A DNA stretch of 64,000 bases. Origin: Phormidesmis priestleyi Ana. Its GTDB lineage: Bacteria; Cyanobacteriota; Cyanobacteriia; Phormidesmidales; Phormidesmidaceae. The stretch covers positions 62,001-126,000 of the forward strand of contig LJZR01000012.1 of the NCBI GenBank assembly GCA_001314865.1. The letters are read 5' to 3'. Shown piece by piece: positions 36,452 through 45,490 of the stretch; within the stretch, counting starts at the first letter, position 1; every line of letters starts with the position of its first letter. The notes beneath the pieces are model-generated. The model saw nothing but the letters and a program-made list of their open reading frames with translations, had not been told where the DNA came from and did no database searches. The translations under genes were made by a program, and so were the position numbers.

Positions 36452-37327
36452 GTGGCTATTACGACTGGGTCTGCACGCTTAGGCACCCGCCCTTTTAGCG
36501 AACAAGCTATCGAAATGCGGCCAAACGCCGCTGATGATGAAATCCAAGGAATCATCTCGGCGACCTACAGACAGGTGCTCGGCAACGACTACTTAATGAA
36601 ATCAGAGCGACTAATCGCGCTGGAGTCTTTGCTCACGAACAAGGCTTTGACCGTTAGAGACTTTGTGCGAGCCATGGCTAAGTCGGAACTGTACAAAACC
36701 AAGTTTTTGTACCCCCATTTTCAAACACGAGTGATTGAGCTTAATTTCAAGCATTTGTTAGGCCGTGCGCCCTACGATGAAGCCGAAGTAGTTGAGCATC
36801 TAGATCGCTATCAAAACCAAGGCTTTGATGCAGATATTGATTCCTACATTGACTCGCTAGAATACGAGACTTATTTTGGCGATAACATCGTGCCCTACTA
36901 CCGAGGCTTTAGCACTCAAACCGGGCAAAAGATGGCAGGCTTTCCACGAATGTTTAGCCTTTATCGGGGCTATGCCAATAGCGATCGCGCTCAAATCGCC
37001 GGGAGTTCTTCTCGCTTAGCCAAAGAGCTTGCCCAAGGCACTGTTTCTGCGGTCGTACCGCCTTCTAGCGCTGACAACAGCAACGGTTGGGCTTATCAGC
37101 CAGCGGCGAAGGGAGCTACCACTACCCGTCGAGTGTTTGGCAGACAAACTGCTACGAGCGATCGCGGTAGCCTCTACCGCATTGAGGTCACAGGCAGACG
37201 GTTGCCTGGCTACCCCAGCATCCGCCGGAGCAATCGGGTATTGGTCGTGCCCTACGAGAGTCTCTCTCAAACATTGCAGCAAATCAACCAATCTGGAGGA
37301 CGAGTAGCCAGCATTACGTCTGCGTAG
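36452..37327 (+). CDS. Phycocyanin rod linker 2 (CpcC/CpcI type)
   Basis: 291 residues from a GTG start ([20 protein letters not shown]) with TAGGAGA just upstream; GTG is also used by the matching linker of operon 2. It has a PBS-linker domain ([60 protein letters not shown]) and a C-terminal CpcD domain ([37 protein letters not shown]). It presumably sits at a different rod position from linker 1. Same operon, with a 91-bp gap. Confidence 0.92.
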   Translation: MAITTGSARLGTRPFSEQAIEMRPNAADDEIQGIISATYRQVLGNDYLMKSERLIALESLLTNKALTVRDFVRAMAKSELYKTKFLYPHFQTRVIELNFKHLLGRAPYDEAEVVEHLDRYQNQGFDADIDSYIDSLEYETYFGDNIVPYYRGFSTQTGQKMAGFPRMFSLYRGYANSDRAQIAGSSSRLAKELAQGTVSAVVPPSSADNSNGWAYQPAAKGATTTRRVFGRQTATSDRGSLYRIEVTGRRLPGYPSIRRSNRVLVVPYESLSQTLQQINQSGGRVASITSA

Positions 37328-37417
37328 CCTGCATCCATAGGCCCAGCCGCTTCTCCATTCCAAACTCTCTATTCACCCTTTCTATTCACCCTTTCTATTC
37401 ACCCTGAGGTGTCAAGC

Positions 37418-37705
37418 ATGTTAGGACAATGTTCCATTGGTGGAGCCTCCGAATTAAACAGTCGTATCTTCGTTTATGAAGTCGCTGGCTTAAGTCAAAA
37501 CGAAGTAACAACGCTTTCCCAAGCCCCTATTCGCGCCAGTCACAACCAGTTTTTCCAGGTGCCTTTTGCCCGGATGAATCAGGAGATGCAGCGCATTTTG
37601 TTGATGGGCGGAAAGATTGTAAATATTCAGCCCCTAAGCGTACAAAACCAGAACGCACAGAATCAGAGCGAACAAAACGCCGAAGCGACAGACTCTGAGG
37701 ATTAA
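37418..37705 (+). CDS. cpcD: Rod-capping linker CpcD
   Basis: 95 residues from the ATG at 37418 (MLGQCSIGGASELNSRIFVY), a stand-alone CpcD domain (VTTLSQAPIRASHNQFFQVP, MNQEMQRILLMGGKIVNIQP) with a Gln/Asn-rich tail. CpcD caps the distal end of phycocyanin rods. It is the last gene of operon 1. An 18-bp unit (CAGACTCTGAGGATTAAT) is duplicated at 37689-37724 across its stop codon without changing the protein. Confidence 0.92.
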   Translation: MLGQCSIGGASELNSRIFVYEVAGLSQNEVTTLSQAPIRASHNQFFQVPFARMNQEMQRILLMGGKIVNIQPLSVQNQNAQNQSEQNAEATDSED

Positions 37706-37808
37706 TCAGACTCTGAGGATTAATCAGAAAGAAGAGATGTCCAGTTAAACGACGCTCAAAGTCAAAAAACTGAAATCAAAACAAACTGAAATCAAAACAA
37801 ACTGAAAT
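37689..37808. repeat. Short tandem repeats between the two cpc operons
   Basis: An 18-bp unit occurs twice (37689-37724), and AAACTGAAATCAAAAC (16 bp) occurs 2.6 times (37767-37808), in the spacer between cpcD and the second cpcB. Confidence 0.88.
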
Positions 37809-37892
37809 AAGTTAAAACCCTTATTCAGAAACCCAATGGTTGCTTGCATCTCCGCTTGATCAAGTGTCGCGCGATATCCACCGATCGGCCCA

Positions 37893-37935
37893 CTGTTGCT
37901 TCTAGGCATAACACCAAATCCCTAAGAAGCAACAG
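37893..37935 (+). promoter_or_regulatory. Hairpin in the leader of the second cpcBA operon
   Basis: CTGTTGCTTCT (37893-37903) pairs perfectly with AGAAGCAACAG (37925-37935), leaving a 21-nt loop. It ends 36 bp before the cpcB ATG and could be an mRNA-stability or binding element in the 5' leader. No L-box-like sequence is visible in this 266-bp spacer on either strand. Confidence 0.6.
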
Positions 37936-37971
37936 CTAACCGATTTTCCCCATTCCTAGGAGATTGATTCA

Positions 37972-38490
37972 ATGTTAGATGTCTTTACCAAGGTTGTTGC
38001 CCAATCTGATAAGCAGGGTCAGTTGGTTAGTAATAGTCAAATTGATGCTTTATTAGCCACAGTTAAAGAGGGTGCAAGGCGCACAGATGTGGTTAACCGC
38101 ATTAGCAGCAATTCTTCTGCCATTGTCACGAATGCAGCTCGGGCCTTGTTTGCCGAACAGCCTCAGCTCATCGCACCTGGCGGCAATGCCTACACCAATC
38201 GTCGGGTATCTGCTTGCCTGCGCGATATGGACATCATTTTGCGCTATGTTACCTATGCCATATTTTTGGGTGATGCCAGCGTGCTGGACGATCGCTGCTT
38301 AAATGGCCTACGCGAGACATATACAGCTTTAGGTGTACCGAGTGCTTCTATGGCCAACAGCATTACAAAAATGAAAGAAGCCGCGATCGCCCTTGCCAAT
38401 GATCGCACCGGAATCACTCAGGGTGATTGCAGCTCCTTAATCGCTGAACTGTCGAGCTACTTTGATCGGGCTGCTGCCGCTGTCAGCTAA
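37972..38490 (+). CDS. cpcB: C-phycocyanin beta subunit (operon 2)
   Basis: 172 residues with C82 (SACLRDMDI), C153 ([11 protein letters not shown]) and Asn72 conserved. Compared with the operon-1 copy, the first 40 residues and the 95-135 region carry most differences (for example [17 protein letters not shown]). TAGGAG precedes the ATG. It heads cpcB-cpcA-linker-linker-cpcG. Lacking an L-box-like site, it may be the constitutive phycocyanin of the pair (inference). Confidence 0.97.
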   Translation: MLDVFTKVVAQSDKQGQLVSNSQIDALLATVKEGARRTDVVNRISSNSSAIVTNAARALFAEQPQLIAPGGNAYTNRRVSACLRDMDIILRYVTYAIFLGDASVLDDRCLNGLRETYTALGVPSASMANSITKMKEAAIALANDRTGITQGDCSSLIAELSSYFDRAAAAVS

Positions 38491-38632
38491 TCGCTGCCGA
38501 CCCATAACCGACCCATAGCCGACCTACTGCCCGACCCATAACCGACTGAATGACGGCTGTCAGTAACGGTTATGAACAAGTTCAAAAACATCCAAAAAAC
38601 ATTTCGAGAAACACTAGGGAGATAGTATCTCA

Positions 38633-39121
38633 ATGAAAACGCAATTAACTGAAGCGGTTGTCGCAGCTGATTCTCAAGGCCGTTACCTGGGCAATACCGA
38701 ACTACAAGTTGCCTTTGGTCGCCTGCGCTTAGCAGCAGCTGACTTAGAAGCAGCAAAGGTACTAGGCGCAAAAGCCGATCAGCTAGCAAGTGGCGCGGCA
38801 AATGCGGTTTATCAAAAGTATCCTTACACCACCCAAATGCAGGGCAACAACTATGCTTCAGATGAGCGTGGCAAAGCCAAGTGCCTGCGCGATATTGGCT
38901 ATTATGTGCGCATGGTTCAGTACTGTTTGATTGCGGGCGGCACTGGGCCTGCCGATGAGTTTTTGTTGGCCGGTTTGTCAGAAATGCACAGCAGCTTTGA
39001 GCTAGTGCCTGGCTGGTATGCAGAAGCGCTCAAGTACATCAAAGCAAACCATGGTTTGTCGGGTGACCCTGCGCTTGAGGCGAATTCCTACCTCGACTAC
39101 ATTATCAACGCACTGAGCTAG
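38633..39121 (+). CDS. cpcA: C-phycocyanin alpha subunit (operon 2)
   Basis: 162 residues with the chromophore Cys at 84 ([14 protein letters not shown]) and the canonical start [20 protein letters not shown]. Gap to cpcB is 142 bp, longer than in operon 1. A hairpin and a 15-bp tandem array follow it before the next linker gene. Confidence 0.97.
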   Translation: MKTQLTEAVVAADSQGRYLGNTELQVAFGRLRLAAADLEAAKVLGAKADQLASGAANAVYQKYPYTTQMQGNNYASDERGKAKCLRDIGYYVRMVQYCLIAGGTGPADEFLLAGLSEMHSSFELVPGWYAEALKYIKANHGLSGDPALEANSYLDYIINALS

Positions 39122-39134
39122 TGCTACGACTAGG

Positions 39135-39177
39135 CGAATAAGGGTTGCGGCGAATTTAAAAACCGCTCCCTTATTCG
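39135..39177 (+). terminator. Intercistronic hairpin after cpcA (operon 2)
   Basis: CGAATAAGGG (39135-39144) pairs with CCCTTATTCG (39168-39177), and an inner GCGG/CCGC pair can extend it. It has the same position as the hairpin of operon 1 and again no strong U-tract, so it is likely a partial attenuator or mRNA 3'-end. Confidence 0.75.
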
Positions 39178-39221
39178 TCTGGGTAGATTAATTTGAATCA
39201 GCAAGCACTTTAATTTTTTTA

Positions 39222-39319
39222 ACTTAGACACTTTTGATTTAGACACTTTTAACTTAGACACTTTTGACTTAGACACTTTTGACTTAGACACTTTTGACTT
39301 AGACACTTTTGACTTAGAT
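39222..39319. repeat. 6.5 x 15-bp tandem repeat in the cpcA-linker gap
   Basis: Units ACTTAGACACTTTTG, with two changes in the second copy. The array lies between the cpcA hairpin and the ribosome-binding site (GGGAG) of the next linker gene, inside a presumed transcribed spacer. Confidence 0.93.
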
Positions 39320-39340
39320 AGTTGCGTTGGGAGACACATC

Positions 39341-40165
39341 ATGGCTGGACTACAAGAGGCGAGCAGGTTTGGGATTCGGCCATTTGAGGAGGCAGAACCT
39401 GTTGAGCTGCGGCCCAATTGGACTCAAGACGATGTCCAGTCTGTGATTTTGGCGGCCTACCGACAGGTGCTTGGCAATGAGTACCTCATGAAGACTGATC
39501 GGCTCGTGACCCAGGAATCGCTTTTAGTACAGGGCGTTATCACGGTTAGAGACTTCATTCGCGCGATCGCACTTTCAGACCTCTATCGCCAAAAGTTCTT
39601 ATATCCCAACTTCCATGTGCGCTTTATAGAACTCAACTTTAAGCACCTCTTGGGCCGCGCACCCTACGATCAAAGCGAGATTTCTTACCATTTAGATCTC
39701 TTTATCTCCCAAGGCTACGAGGTTGAGATTGAGTCCTATCTCAGCTCAGATGAGTATGATGCGAGCTTTGGCGACAATACCGTTCCCACCTATCGAGATT
39801 TCCAAGTCGATCACCCAGGTCAACGTGCTGTTGGCTTTAGCCGATTGTTGCAGCTGTATCGTGGCTATGCAAACAGCGATCGCGCCCAAGGGCAAAAGCA
39901 GCCTCGGCTCACTTGGGAAGTTGCCCGCAACTTAGCGACACCAATAGCATCGGCTTCTCCGGGTTCTATTGCAGGCTCTTTGGGCGGCCCAAGAGGCGAT
40001 GTTTACCGGCTGCGGATTGTGGGATCAGCAGCCAATAGACGAACCAACAGCGCCGTTGTTCGCCAAGCCACCACTGAACTCTTGGTTCCCTATGACCAGC
40101 TCACAACAAAGCTAAAGCAACTGAGTCGTGCGGGCAGTCGGGTCGTGAGTGTAACGGCTGTCTGA
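39341..40165 (+). CDS. cpcC: Phycocyanin rod linker 3 (CpcC type)
   Basis: 274 residues (MAGLQEASRFGIRPFEEAEP). It has a PBS-linker domain at about 20-180 ([60 protein letters not shown]) and a C-terminal CpcD domain (VYRLRIVGSAANRRTNS, LKQLSRAGSRVVSVTAV). It joins phycocyanin hexamers within rods. Most like linker 1 of operon 1 in gene order. A 15-bp tandem array precedes it. Confidence 0.92.
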   Translation: MAGLQEASRFGIRPFEEAEPVELRPNWTQDDVQSVILAAYRQVLGNEYLMKTDRLVTQESLLVQGVITVRDFIRAIALSDLYRQKFLYPNFHVRFIELNFKHLLGRAPYDQSEISYHLDLFISQGYEVEIESYLSSDEYDASFGDNTVPTYRDFQVDHPGQRAVGFSRLLQLYRGYANSDRAQGQKQPRLTWEVARNLATPIASASPGSIAGSLGGPRGDVYRLRIVGSAANRRTNSAVVRQATTELLVPYDQLTTKLKQLSRAGSRVVSVTAV

Positions 40166-40208
40166 GGTGCGAAATTCATTCCAAAACTATTGATAAGGAG
40201 ATTTTCAG

Positions 40209-41072
40209 GTGGCTATTACAACAGCAGCCTCTCGACTCGGAACCTCGGCTTTTAGTGATGCTGCACCGGTCGAACTACGTCCCAAGGCCAGCCCAGGAGA
40301 AATTGAAGCCGTTATCCTAGCGGTGTATAAGCAGGTACTGGGCAATCCTCATCTGCTCAAGTCTGAACGATTGGTGATTGCAGAGTCTTTGCTACGCGAT
40401 CGCAAAATCACCGTTCAAGCATTTGTCCGTCAAGTCGCCAAGTCAGAACTCTATAAGCAGAAGTTTTTTAACAGCTGCTTTCAAAGCCGCACCATTGAGC
40501 TTAACTATAAGCATCTTCTAGGACGCGCCCCTTACGACCAATCAGAGATTACAGAACACCTGAATCTGTATGAATCCGAGGGGTTTGAGGCCGATATTGA
40601 CTCCTACATTGACTCGCCTGAGTATCAGGCCAACTTTGGTGAAAATATCGTTCCGTACTATTTAGATTTGGTCACCACCGGAATAGGACAGCGCTCGGTA
40701 GGGTTTCCGCGTTTGTTACAGCTGTATCGAGGCTATGCGAGCAGCGATCGCGCCCAACTCATTGGGAAAGCCCCTCGGTTGGTCAAAGATCTCGCTCGTA
40801 ATACCGCTTCTGCCATATTGCCGACTTCAAGCAGTGGGTTTGCCTATCAGGGCGCAGCCAAAGGCGATGCTTCTTACAGTGCCTTTGGCGGATCAAAAGC
40901 ACTGGGCTCTGGGCGTCTCTTCCGGGTAGAAGTCGCAGCCATCAGCAAGCCAGGCTATCCAAAAGTACGACGCGTCAATAAAGCCGTCATCATCCCCTTT
41001 GAAGAATTAACACCTCATATGCAAAGGGTACAGCGTCAAGGCGGAAAAATTGCCAGCATTACGCCACTCTAA
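40209..41072 (+). CDS. cpcC: Phycocyanin rod linker 4 (CpcC type)
   Basis: 287 residues from a GTG start with AAGGAGA upstream ([20 protein letters not shown]). It has a PBS-linker domain ([56 protein letters not shown]) and a CpcD domain ([20 protein letters not shown]). Its start and length match linker 2 of operon 1, so the two linker pairs look like duplicated sets. Gap of 43 bp to the preceding gene. Confidence 0.92.
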   Translation: MAITTAASRLGTSAFSDAAPVELRPKASPGEIEAVILAVYKQVLGNPHLLKSERLVIAESLLRDRKITVQAFVRQVAKSELYKQKFFNSCFQSRTIELNYKHLLGRAPYDQSEITEHLNLYESEGFEADIDSYIDSPEYQANFGENIVPYYLDLVTTGIGQRSVGFPRLLQLYRGYASSDRAQLIGKAPRLVKDLARNTASAILPTSSSGFAYQGAAKGDASYSAFGGSKALGSGRLFRVEVAAISKPGYPKVRRVNKAVIIPFEELTPHMQRVQRQGGKIASITPL

Positions 41073-41157
41073 GGTTTAAAGATCGTTAGATCAAAACATC
41101 GTCAAAATTGCAGTTCTATCAGGTTCCAATGTTGTTAGGTTTAGGGTTTGTGCAAAC

Positions 41158-41910
41158 GTGAGTATTCCTTTATTAGCTTATTCTCCCTCTTGTCCCAATC
41201 AGCGTGTAGCCGCGCTAGGCGCTCGCGACGATGAAACGATCATTTATTCAGCAGATGATCAGTTCTCCCCAACAGATATAGACAATCTGATTAACGCAGC
41301 CTATCGACAGATCTTCTTTCATGCCTTTAAGTGGGATCGCGAAAGGGTTCTCGAATCTCAGCTGCGCATCCGGCAAATTACAGTACGTGACTTTATTCGC
41401 GGACTGTTACTTTCAAATACCTTTATCGATAGCTTTTACCATAAAAATAGCAACTATCGATTTGTTGAGCACTGCGTTGAAAAAGTGCTAGGGCGTCGCG
41501 TTTATAACGAGCGAGAAAAAATTGCTTGGTCTGCGCTGGTCATGACCAAAGGTGTCAAGGCATTTGTTGATGCCTTACTCAACAGCGACGAATACATCGA
41601 AAACTTCGGAGAGAACACCGTTCCCTTCCACCGTAGACGAACCCTGCCTAGCCGCGAATTGGGCGAAATTCCGTTCAACATCACCTCACCCCGTTACGAT
41701 GCCTATCATCGAGACCAGCTGGGCTTTCCCCAATTTATTTGGAAGGAAGTGGTTCGCGGATTTCGTCCCTACGATCAGCAGCCAAAAAATGGCGATCCCA
41801 CCTTGTTTACCGATATGGCAAAAAGTATCCGCCCGGCAGGTTCAACCCCATCCCTCACCGATCTCGACAAGCTCGACTTTAAAAAAGCCGTTCCCTATCG
41901 TCGCCGCTAA
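41158..41910 (+). CDS. cpcG: Phycobilisome rod-core linker CpcG
   Basis: 250 residues from a GTG ([20 protein letters not shown]), the typical CpcG N-terminus. The PBS-linker domain ([55 protein letters not shown]) is followed by a basic C-terminal tail that binds the allophycocyanin core, with no CpcD domain. The tail is soluble, so it is the classical form and not the membrane-anchored CpcL. Last gene of operon 2, followed by a clear terminator. No cpcE/F lyase genes are in the window. Confidence 0.95.
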   Translation: MSIPLLAYSPSCPNQRVAALGARDDETIIYSADDQFSPTDIDNLINAAYRQIFFHAFKWDRERVLESQLRIRQITVRDFIRGLLLSNTFIDSFYHKNSNYRFVEHCVEKVLGRRVYNEREKIAWSALVMTKGVKAFVDALLNSDEYIENFGENTVPFHRRRTLPSRELGEIPFNITSPRYDAYHRDQLGFPQFIWKEVVRGFRPYDQQPKNGDPTLFTDMAKSIRPAGSTPSLTDLDKLDFKKAVPYRRR

Positions 41911-42006
41911 GCAGCTAGCAGGGTTAGCAGTGAGTGACAAGTAGTGACACAAGATTGTTGCGATGCGATCGCTGTTTGCGTAATGCAGCTGCATCGCGAC
42001 ATTAGC

Positions 42007-42062
42007 GAAACAGCACAGTAGTAAAGCTCCGGAAGAGCCCTTTGCTACTGTGCTGTTTTCTT
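42007..42062 (+). terminator. Terminator of the second cpc operon
   Basis: Long stem GAAACAGCACAGTAGTAAAG against CTTTGCTACTGTGCTGTTTTC, one mismatch, closing a short loop. The TTTTC end and the position between the convergent cpcG and the following minus-strand gene suggest a bidirectional terminator. Confidence 0.85.
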
Positions 42063-42082
42063 CGTGTTATGTTCTCACTTAT

Positions 42083-42694
42083 TTAGTCAGCCGTCAGACG
42101 GTATGTCCCGCGATCGCCCTTATACCAGTCACCGCTGCGAACACCGCCTGAAAGAACATTCGAAATTCGGTTCCGAGCCTTCAAATGCTGAGACTTTGGC
42201 ATACTCTCACTAAAGAGCGCATCCATGACCTCTGCGATTTTAAAAGACTTATCAGGCTGAGTTTCTAAAACCAAACGAACCGCATCCGGAATAGACTGTT
42301 CCCCAACACCGGGGCGCGTGTACTTTTGCCAGCTAGCTGCACGACCATCCTTCTTCTTAGTAGAGGCCTTAGCAGCAGGTTTGGCCTTAAGAACAGTCGC
42401 TTTTGTTTTCTTCTCGGCCACAGGCGCAGCTTTCTTTTCGACCACAGGCGCAGCTTTCTTCTCGGCCTTCGGGGCTTTTTTGCTAGCCGTTTTGCTAGCC
42501 GTCGTTTTCTCTTTAGCGGGTGCTTTCACTGGCAAAACTTCTGCTGCATCCGCAGATTCGCCAAATAGTGGTAAAATTGCCCGCACGCCTTGAAGTTTTT
42601 CCTGCACTTCAGCGAGCTGAGCTATTAAGGATTTTTCCTGCGCAAGCAAATCTTCAGATATTTCTTGCAGTTGGGGTAATACTGTTTGTGCCAT
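42083..42694 (-). CDS. Histone H1-like protein with C-terminal winged-helix-like domain
   Basis: 203 residues from the ATG at 42694 (a TTG at 42733 would add 13). It has a coiled-coil N-terminus (about 1-45, LPQLQEISEDLLAQEKSLIA) and a Lys/Ala-rich middle resembling eukaryotic H1 tails (KKAPKAEKKAAPVVEKKAAP). The folded C-terminus (about 135-203) is DAVRLVLETQPDKSFKIAEV then KARNRISNVLSGGV and GTYRLTAD, a winged-helix-like layout. Probably a nucleoid-associated or DNA-compacting protein. Convergent with cpcG; a role in cpc control is possible but unsupported. Confidence 0.7.
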   Translation of the reverse strand: MAQTVLPQLQEISEDLLAQEKSLIAQLAEVQEKLQGVRAILPLFGESADAAEVLPVKAPAKEKTTASKTASKKAPKAEKKAAPVVEKKAAPVAEKKTKATVLKAKPAAKASTKKKDGRAASWQKYTRPGVGEQSIPDAVRLVLETQPDKSFKIAEVMDALFSESMPKSQHLKARNRISNVLSGGVRSGDWYKGDRGTYRLTAD

Positions 42695-42734
42695 ATATTC
42701 TTTAAAACAATCAAAAAAATTCACTGACGACAAT

Positions 42735-43299
42735 ACTAGCGTAAATGGTACTCAAATACTCTAGTATTGAGAAACTCTTGAAAACTATTCTTGAGAAATA
42801 AGAGTCCTTGATAGAAAAGTATTTGTAACAGAGTATTTTTCACAGAGTGTTCGCAGAGTGTTCACAGAGTGTTCGCAGAGTGTTCACAGAGTGTTCGCAG
42901 AGTAATAGAGATTAGCACCATCCATACCATTTACCCGTATCTTCTAACCTCATATTTGCATACAACATTCTGAATTCAACATCCTTTCATATCATTAAAC
43001 GCCCTGTTCATAGCTATTTCAGCGTTCCAACAGGATACATTCTCTATAGCTAAGCATCAGCCATGCGTCAGCTAAGCATCAACCAAATGTCGAACATTTG
43101 CCGAACATTTTTCGAACAAATATCCAACATTTTCAGCCAAATGCTCTAGATGTTTTTGCCATCAAAAGAACTTTTTGCGCACAAAAAAATATGCTTTTTC
43201 TGACACTTTCACACTTTCACATCAGTGAAACAACATCAGTGAAACGGTAATTGCGATCCACACATACGACAAAAGTGCTTGAAATTCTTCCACAATTGT
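42735..43299. other. AT-rich intergenic region with an 11-bp tandem array
   Basis: No gene seen in 565 bp. At 42843-42897 there are five 11-bp units, CAGAGTGTTCG alternating with CAGAGTGTTCA. Near 43080-43140 lies a looser set of CGAACATTT-like repeats. The region presumably includes the promoter of the minus-strand gene above. Confidence 0.7.
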
Positions 43300-44376
43300 T
43301 CAAAAATTGCTGAATTCCGCTTTCACCCGTCTAGGCTGAAGCATTTGCGCTGTTAATGTCGCCAAACTGTCGCTCGGAAGCTCCATAGAACTCATTACCG
43401 CCATAAGCTGACCTATTGCCTGAACATGAGTTTTCAACATTCCGGCCACATCCAAACCAAACTCAAACTGGGCTCTTAGCGCACTTCGTCGCAGGCGTTC
43501 GTTCACCACTGCCTGCCATGTTGGCTCACCGCCCAACCACGGATGTTGTTTGATATCAAACGATTCAGAAATAGGCTGTGTGGCAGGTGGATACTCAAAT
43601 ACTTTCTCATACATCTCAGCAAATGGCGATTGTCCACCGTCACGCATTAACTCATCGGAGGGCGGCGAAATTACAATTTTCGTTGCACCCAGATCGCTGA
43701 GCAGCGCAATTAACGCTTGCTCCCGCTCCTCAAATAGCAGGGGGAAAAATTGATCCACCGGATAGTAAAAGTTTCGCCGCGCCCGAAAAGCATGGCAGCG
43801 GTAGGTTGTACCGGGAACAGGATGTCCGGGCGGCATATAAATGCTATTGGGCAATTCGTTGAATCTCACCTGATCTACAAGCTGATTGGCCCAGAGACTC
43901 AAATCCATTCCAGCAAGCTGTCGGTACAGCATTCGAGCATCACGGTTGCGATGGTGAATCAGGCTAGGGTCGTTCTTTTTTGAGTATTTCTTTTGTAAAA
44001 AAGCATGGGTTGTCCACAGTACGGCTGTCGCCCGCGCGGGCAGCGACAATGCAGTGAGCTGCAACAAAGAGCTGTTGCCCATTACCTCATCAAAGGTCAT
44101 CAGCGCCATTGCCTTACGCAGCTCTAGCTCAGCTCTGGCAATATGCACATCCATACCATCTTGAAACGCGAGCGATCGCTCTCTACCGATCAAATCCCCT
44201 GGCATTTCATGGTGGCCCAGCACGCGCAGCAGCGGCCTAGCTACCGAAATAGTAGGCTTACGCTGCACCAAGCTCAATTCACGAGCGCCATGGCTGCTCA
44301 AGTTATACTTGCCAGTCCCCTCTTCGTTGGGGCGATAGGGTGCAAAGTTTCTTTTCTGAGGTTTGTAGATATACAT
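43300..44376 (-). CDS. Conserved hypothetical protein, 358 residues
   Basis: I do not recognise a family. The sequence starts MYIYKPQKRNFAPYRPNEEG, is soluble, and is rich in Arg and aromatic residues. Notable parts are PLLRVLGHHEMPGDLIGRER, a helical middle (VHIARAELELRKAMALMTFD) and the conserved-looking block GHPVPGTTYRCHAFRARRNF. A C-terminal helical domain (LKTHVQAIGQLMAVMSSMEL) follows. No signal peptide or catalytic motif can be named. The gene stands alone between two repeat-bearing or featureless gaps. Confidence 0.75.
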   Translation of the reverse strand: MYIYKPQKRNFAPYRPNEEGTGKYNLSSHGARELSLVQRKPTISVARPLLRVLGHHEMPGDLIGRERSLAFQDGMDVHIARAELELRKAMALMTFDEVMGNSSLLQLTALSLPARATAVLWTTHAFLQKKYSKKNDPSLIHHRNRDARMLYRQLAGMDLSLWANQLVDQVRFNELPNSIYMPPGHPVPGTTYRCHAFRARRNFYYPVDQFFPLLFEEREQALIALLSDLGATKIVISPPSDELMRDGGQSPFAEMYEKVFEYPPATQPISESFDIKQHPWLGGEPTWQAVVNERLRRSALRAQFEFGLDVAGMLKTHVQAIGQLMAVMSSMELPSDSLATLTAQMLQPRRVKAEFSNF

Positions 44377-44673
44377 AAAACAGCGATGTGAGCGTCCGGT
44401 GCTTGCAAAGCATCATACAGCCAGAAAGCCTTTACATCGCCCTCCTAGCGACCCCTCTATTGCTTGCTACTAGACTTATTTATCCGCCATATATAGCTGA
44501 GTATCCAAAATCTGAGTTATCTGAATTATGGGAAGAGCAATGAAAGAGCCTGTTTTTAGGATGCCTTTGAGTCATGTCGAGTCTTTGTGAGCGATCGCAA
44601 CTACTTTCTCCCACCCTCTCTTAACGGCTTTCTTCAAGGCTTTCTCACAAACTTTTCATAATCATCGGTTGAT
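44377..44673. other. Intergenic region, nothing identified
   Basis: 297 bp without a gene or clear structure beyond one HIP1-like GAGCGATCGC; it must contain the promoter of the 358-residue gene. Confidence 0.5.
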
Positions 44674-45102
44674 TCACTCGTAGCGCACCCGATTGTATTC
44701 AATCCAACCATCTGCATGACTGTTGCGCGGATCTTTGTGCGTCCAATGAATCAGCCCGCCGCGATCATTCCATTCATATTCGCCCTTCACAGACACGCGA
44801 TCGCCCTTCATCAGCCCGCTAATTCTCGGCGCCATATCAATGTTATGCACCACCAGCACCGTTTGATTACGGCTAATCCGAATAATAAACCGCTGATGCC
44901 GATCCCCGTCAATATCATCCGGCAAGATCGACTCAACCGTTCCCGACACATTATCAATGACAACGTCCGACTGCTGATTTTTAAAGGCTTCTAACAACGC
45001 CCGACTACCCATCACTTCAGCTTGACTATTTCGATACAAATAAGAGGGCGCTGCCAGTACTGGTAACATCCCACCCAAAAAGACTCGTCTATCCATACTC
45101 AC
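44674..45102 (-). CDS. DUF3465-type OB-fold protein, possibly exported
   Basis: 142 residues. The start MSMDRRVFLGGMLPVLAAPS has Arg residues before a hydrophobic stretch, resembling a signal peptide. The rest is DVVIDNVSGTVESILPDDID, QRFIIRISRNQTVLVVHNID and YEWNDRGGLIHWTHKDPR, with HADGWIEYNRVRYE at the end: the small single-domain OB-like DUF3465 pattern, whose members may bind nucleic acid or inhibit nucleases. Function not established. Downstream of chlH on the same strand, but separated by a terminator. Confidence 0.8.
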   Translation of the reverse strand: MSMDRRVFLGGMLPVLAAPSYLYRNSQAEVMGSRALLEAFKNQQSDVVIDNVSGTVESILPDDIDGDRHQRFIIRISRNQTVLVVHNIDMAPRISGLMKGDRVSVKGEYEWNDRGGLIHWTHKDPRNSHADGWIEYNRVRYE

Positions 45103-45490
45103 TTTGCCTCAGCCATCTGCTGTTGAAACCAGAGCGCAGCTTCCATATCGGTACAAAGACTCACTTAAAAGCTGCTTCGTCTCACAAAGCAACCGGTCAG
45201 CCCCAAACAAGTACAGAAGATCCCTCTACCTCATAATATTGCCCTTGGTCATCTAAACCAAAAAAGAAATGCCTGCAAGCGTCAAACAGCGACACCATGG
45301 GAAACATCAGGCGGGATGTTTTAATCGCACAGACTCAAAAGAAATCAAACTAACGATCATTACTATCAGCCATGATCATAAAAAAGGGTACATAGCAAAG
45401 CTATGTACCCTTTCTACAATTTAATTAAAATCCCAAAGACAATCTAAAGACAATCTAACTGCGATTCAACTAGCCGAATCCAGACGAGAT
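45103..45490. other. Intergenic region between chlH and the DUF3465 gene
   Basis: 388 bp with no gene; it contains the chlH terminator at 45381-45413 and no other clear structure. Confidence 0.6.
45381..45413 (-). terminator. Rho-independent terminator of chlH
   Basis: Perfect 14-bp stem AAAGGGTACATAGC / GCTATGTACCCTTT with a 3-nt loop. On the minus strand it is followed by a T-run, so it is oriented for chlH. Confidence 0.92.

Noticed and set aside
39130..39417. Minus-strand ORF with repeated Lys-Val-Ser-Lys-Ser after cpcA
   Set aside because: It is created by the 15-bp tandem array and overlaps the start of the linker gene on the other strand.
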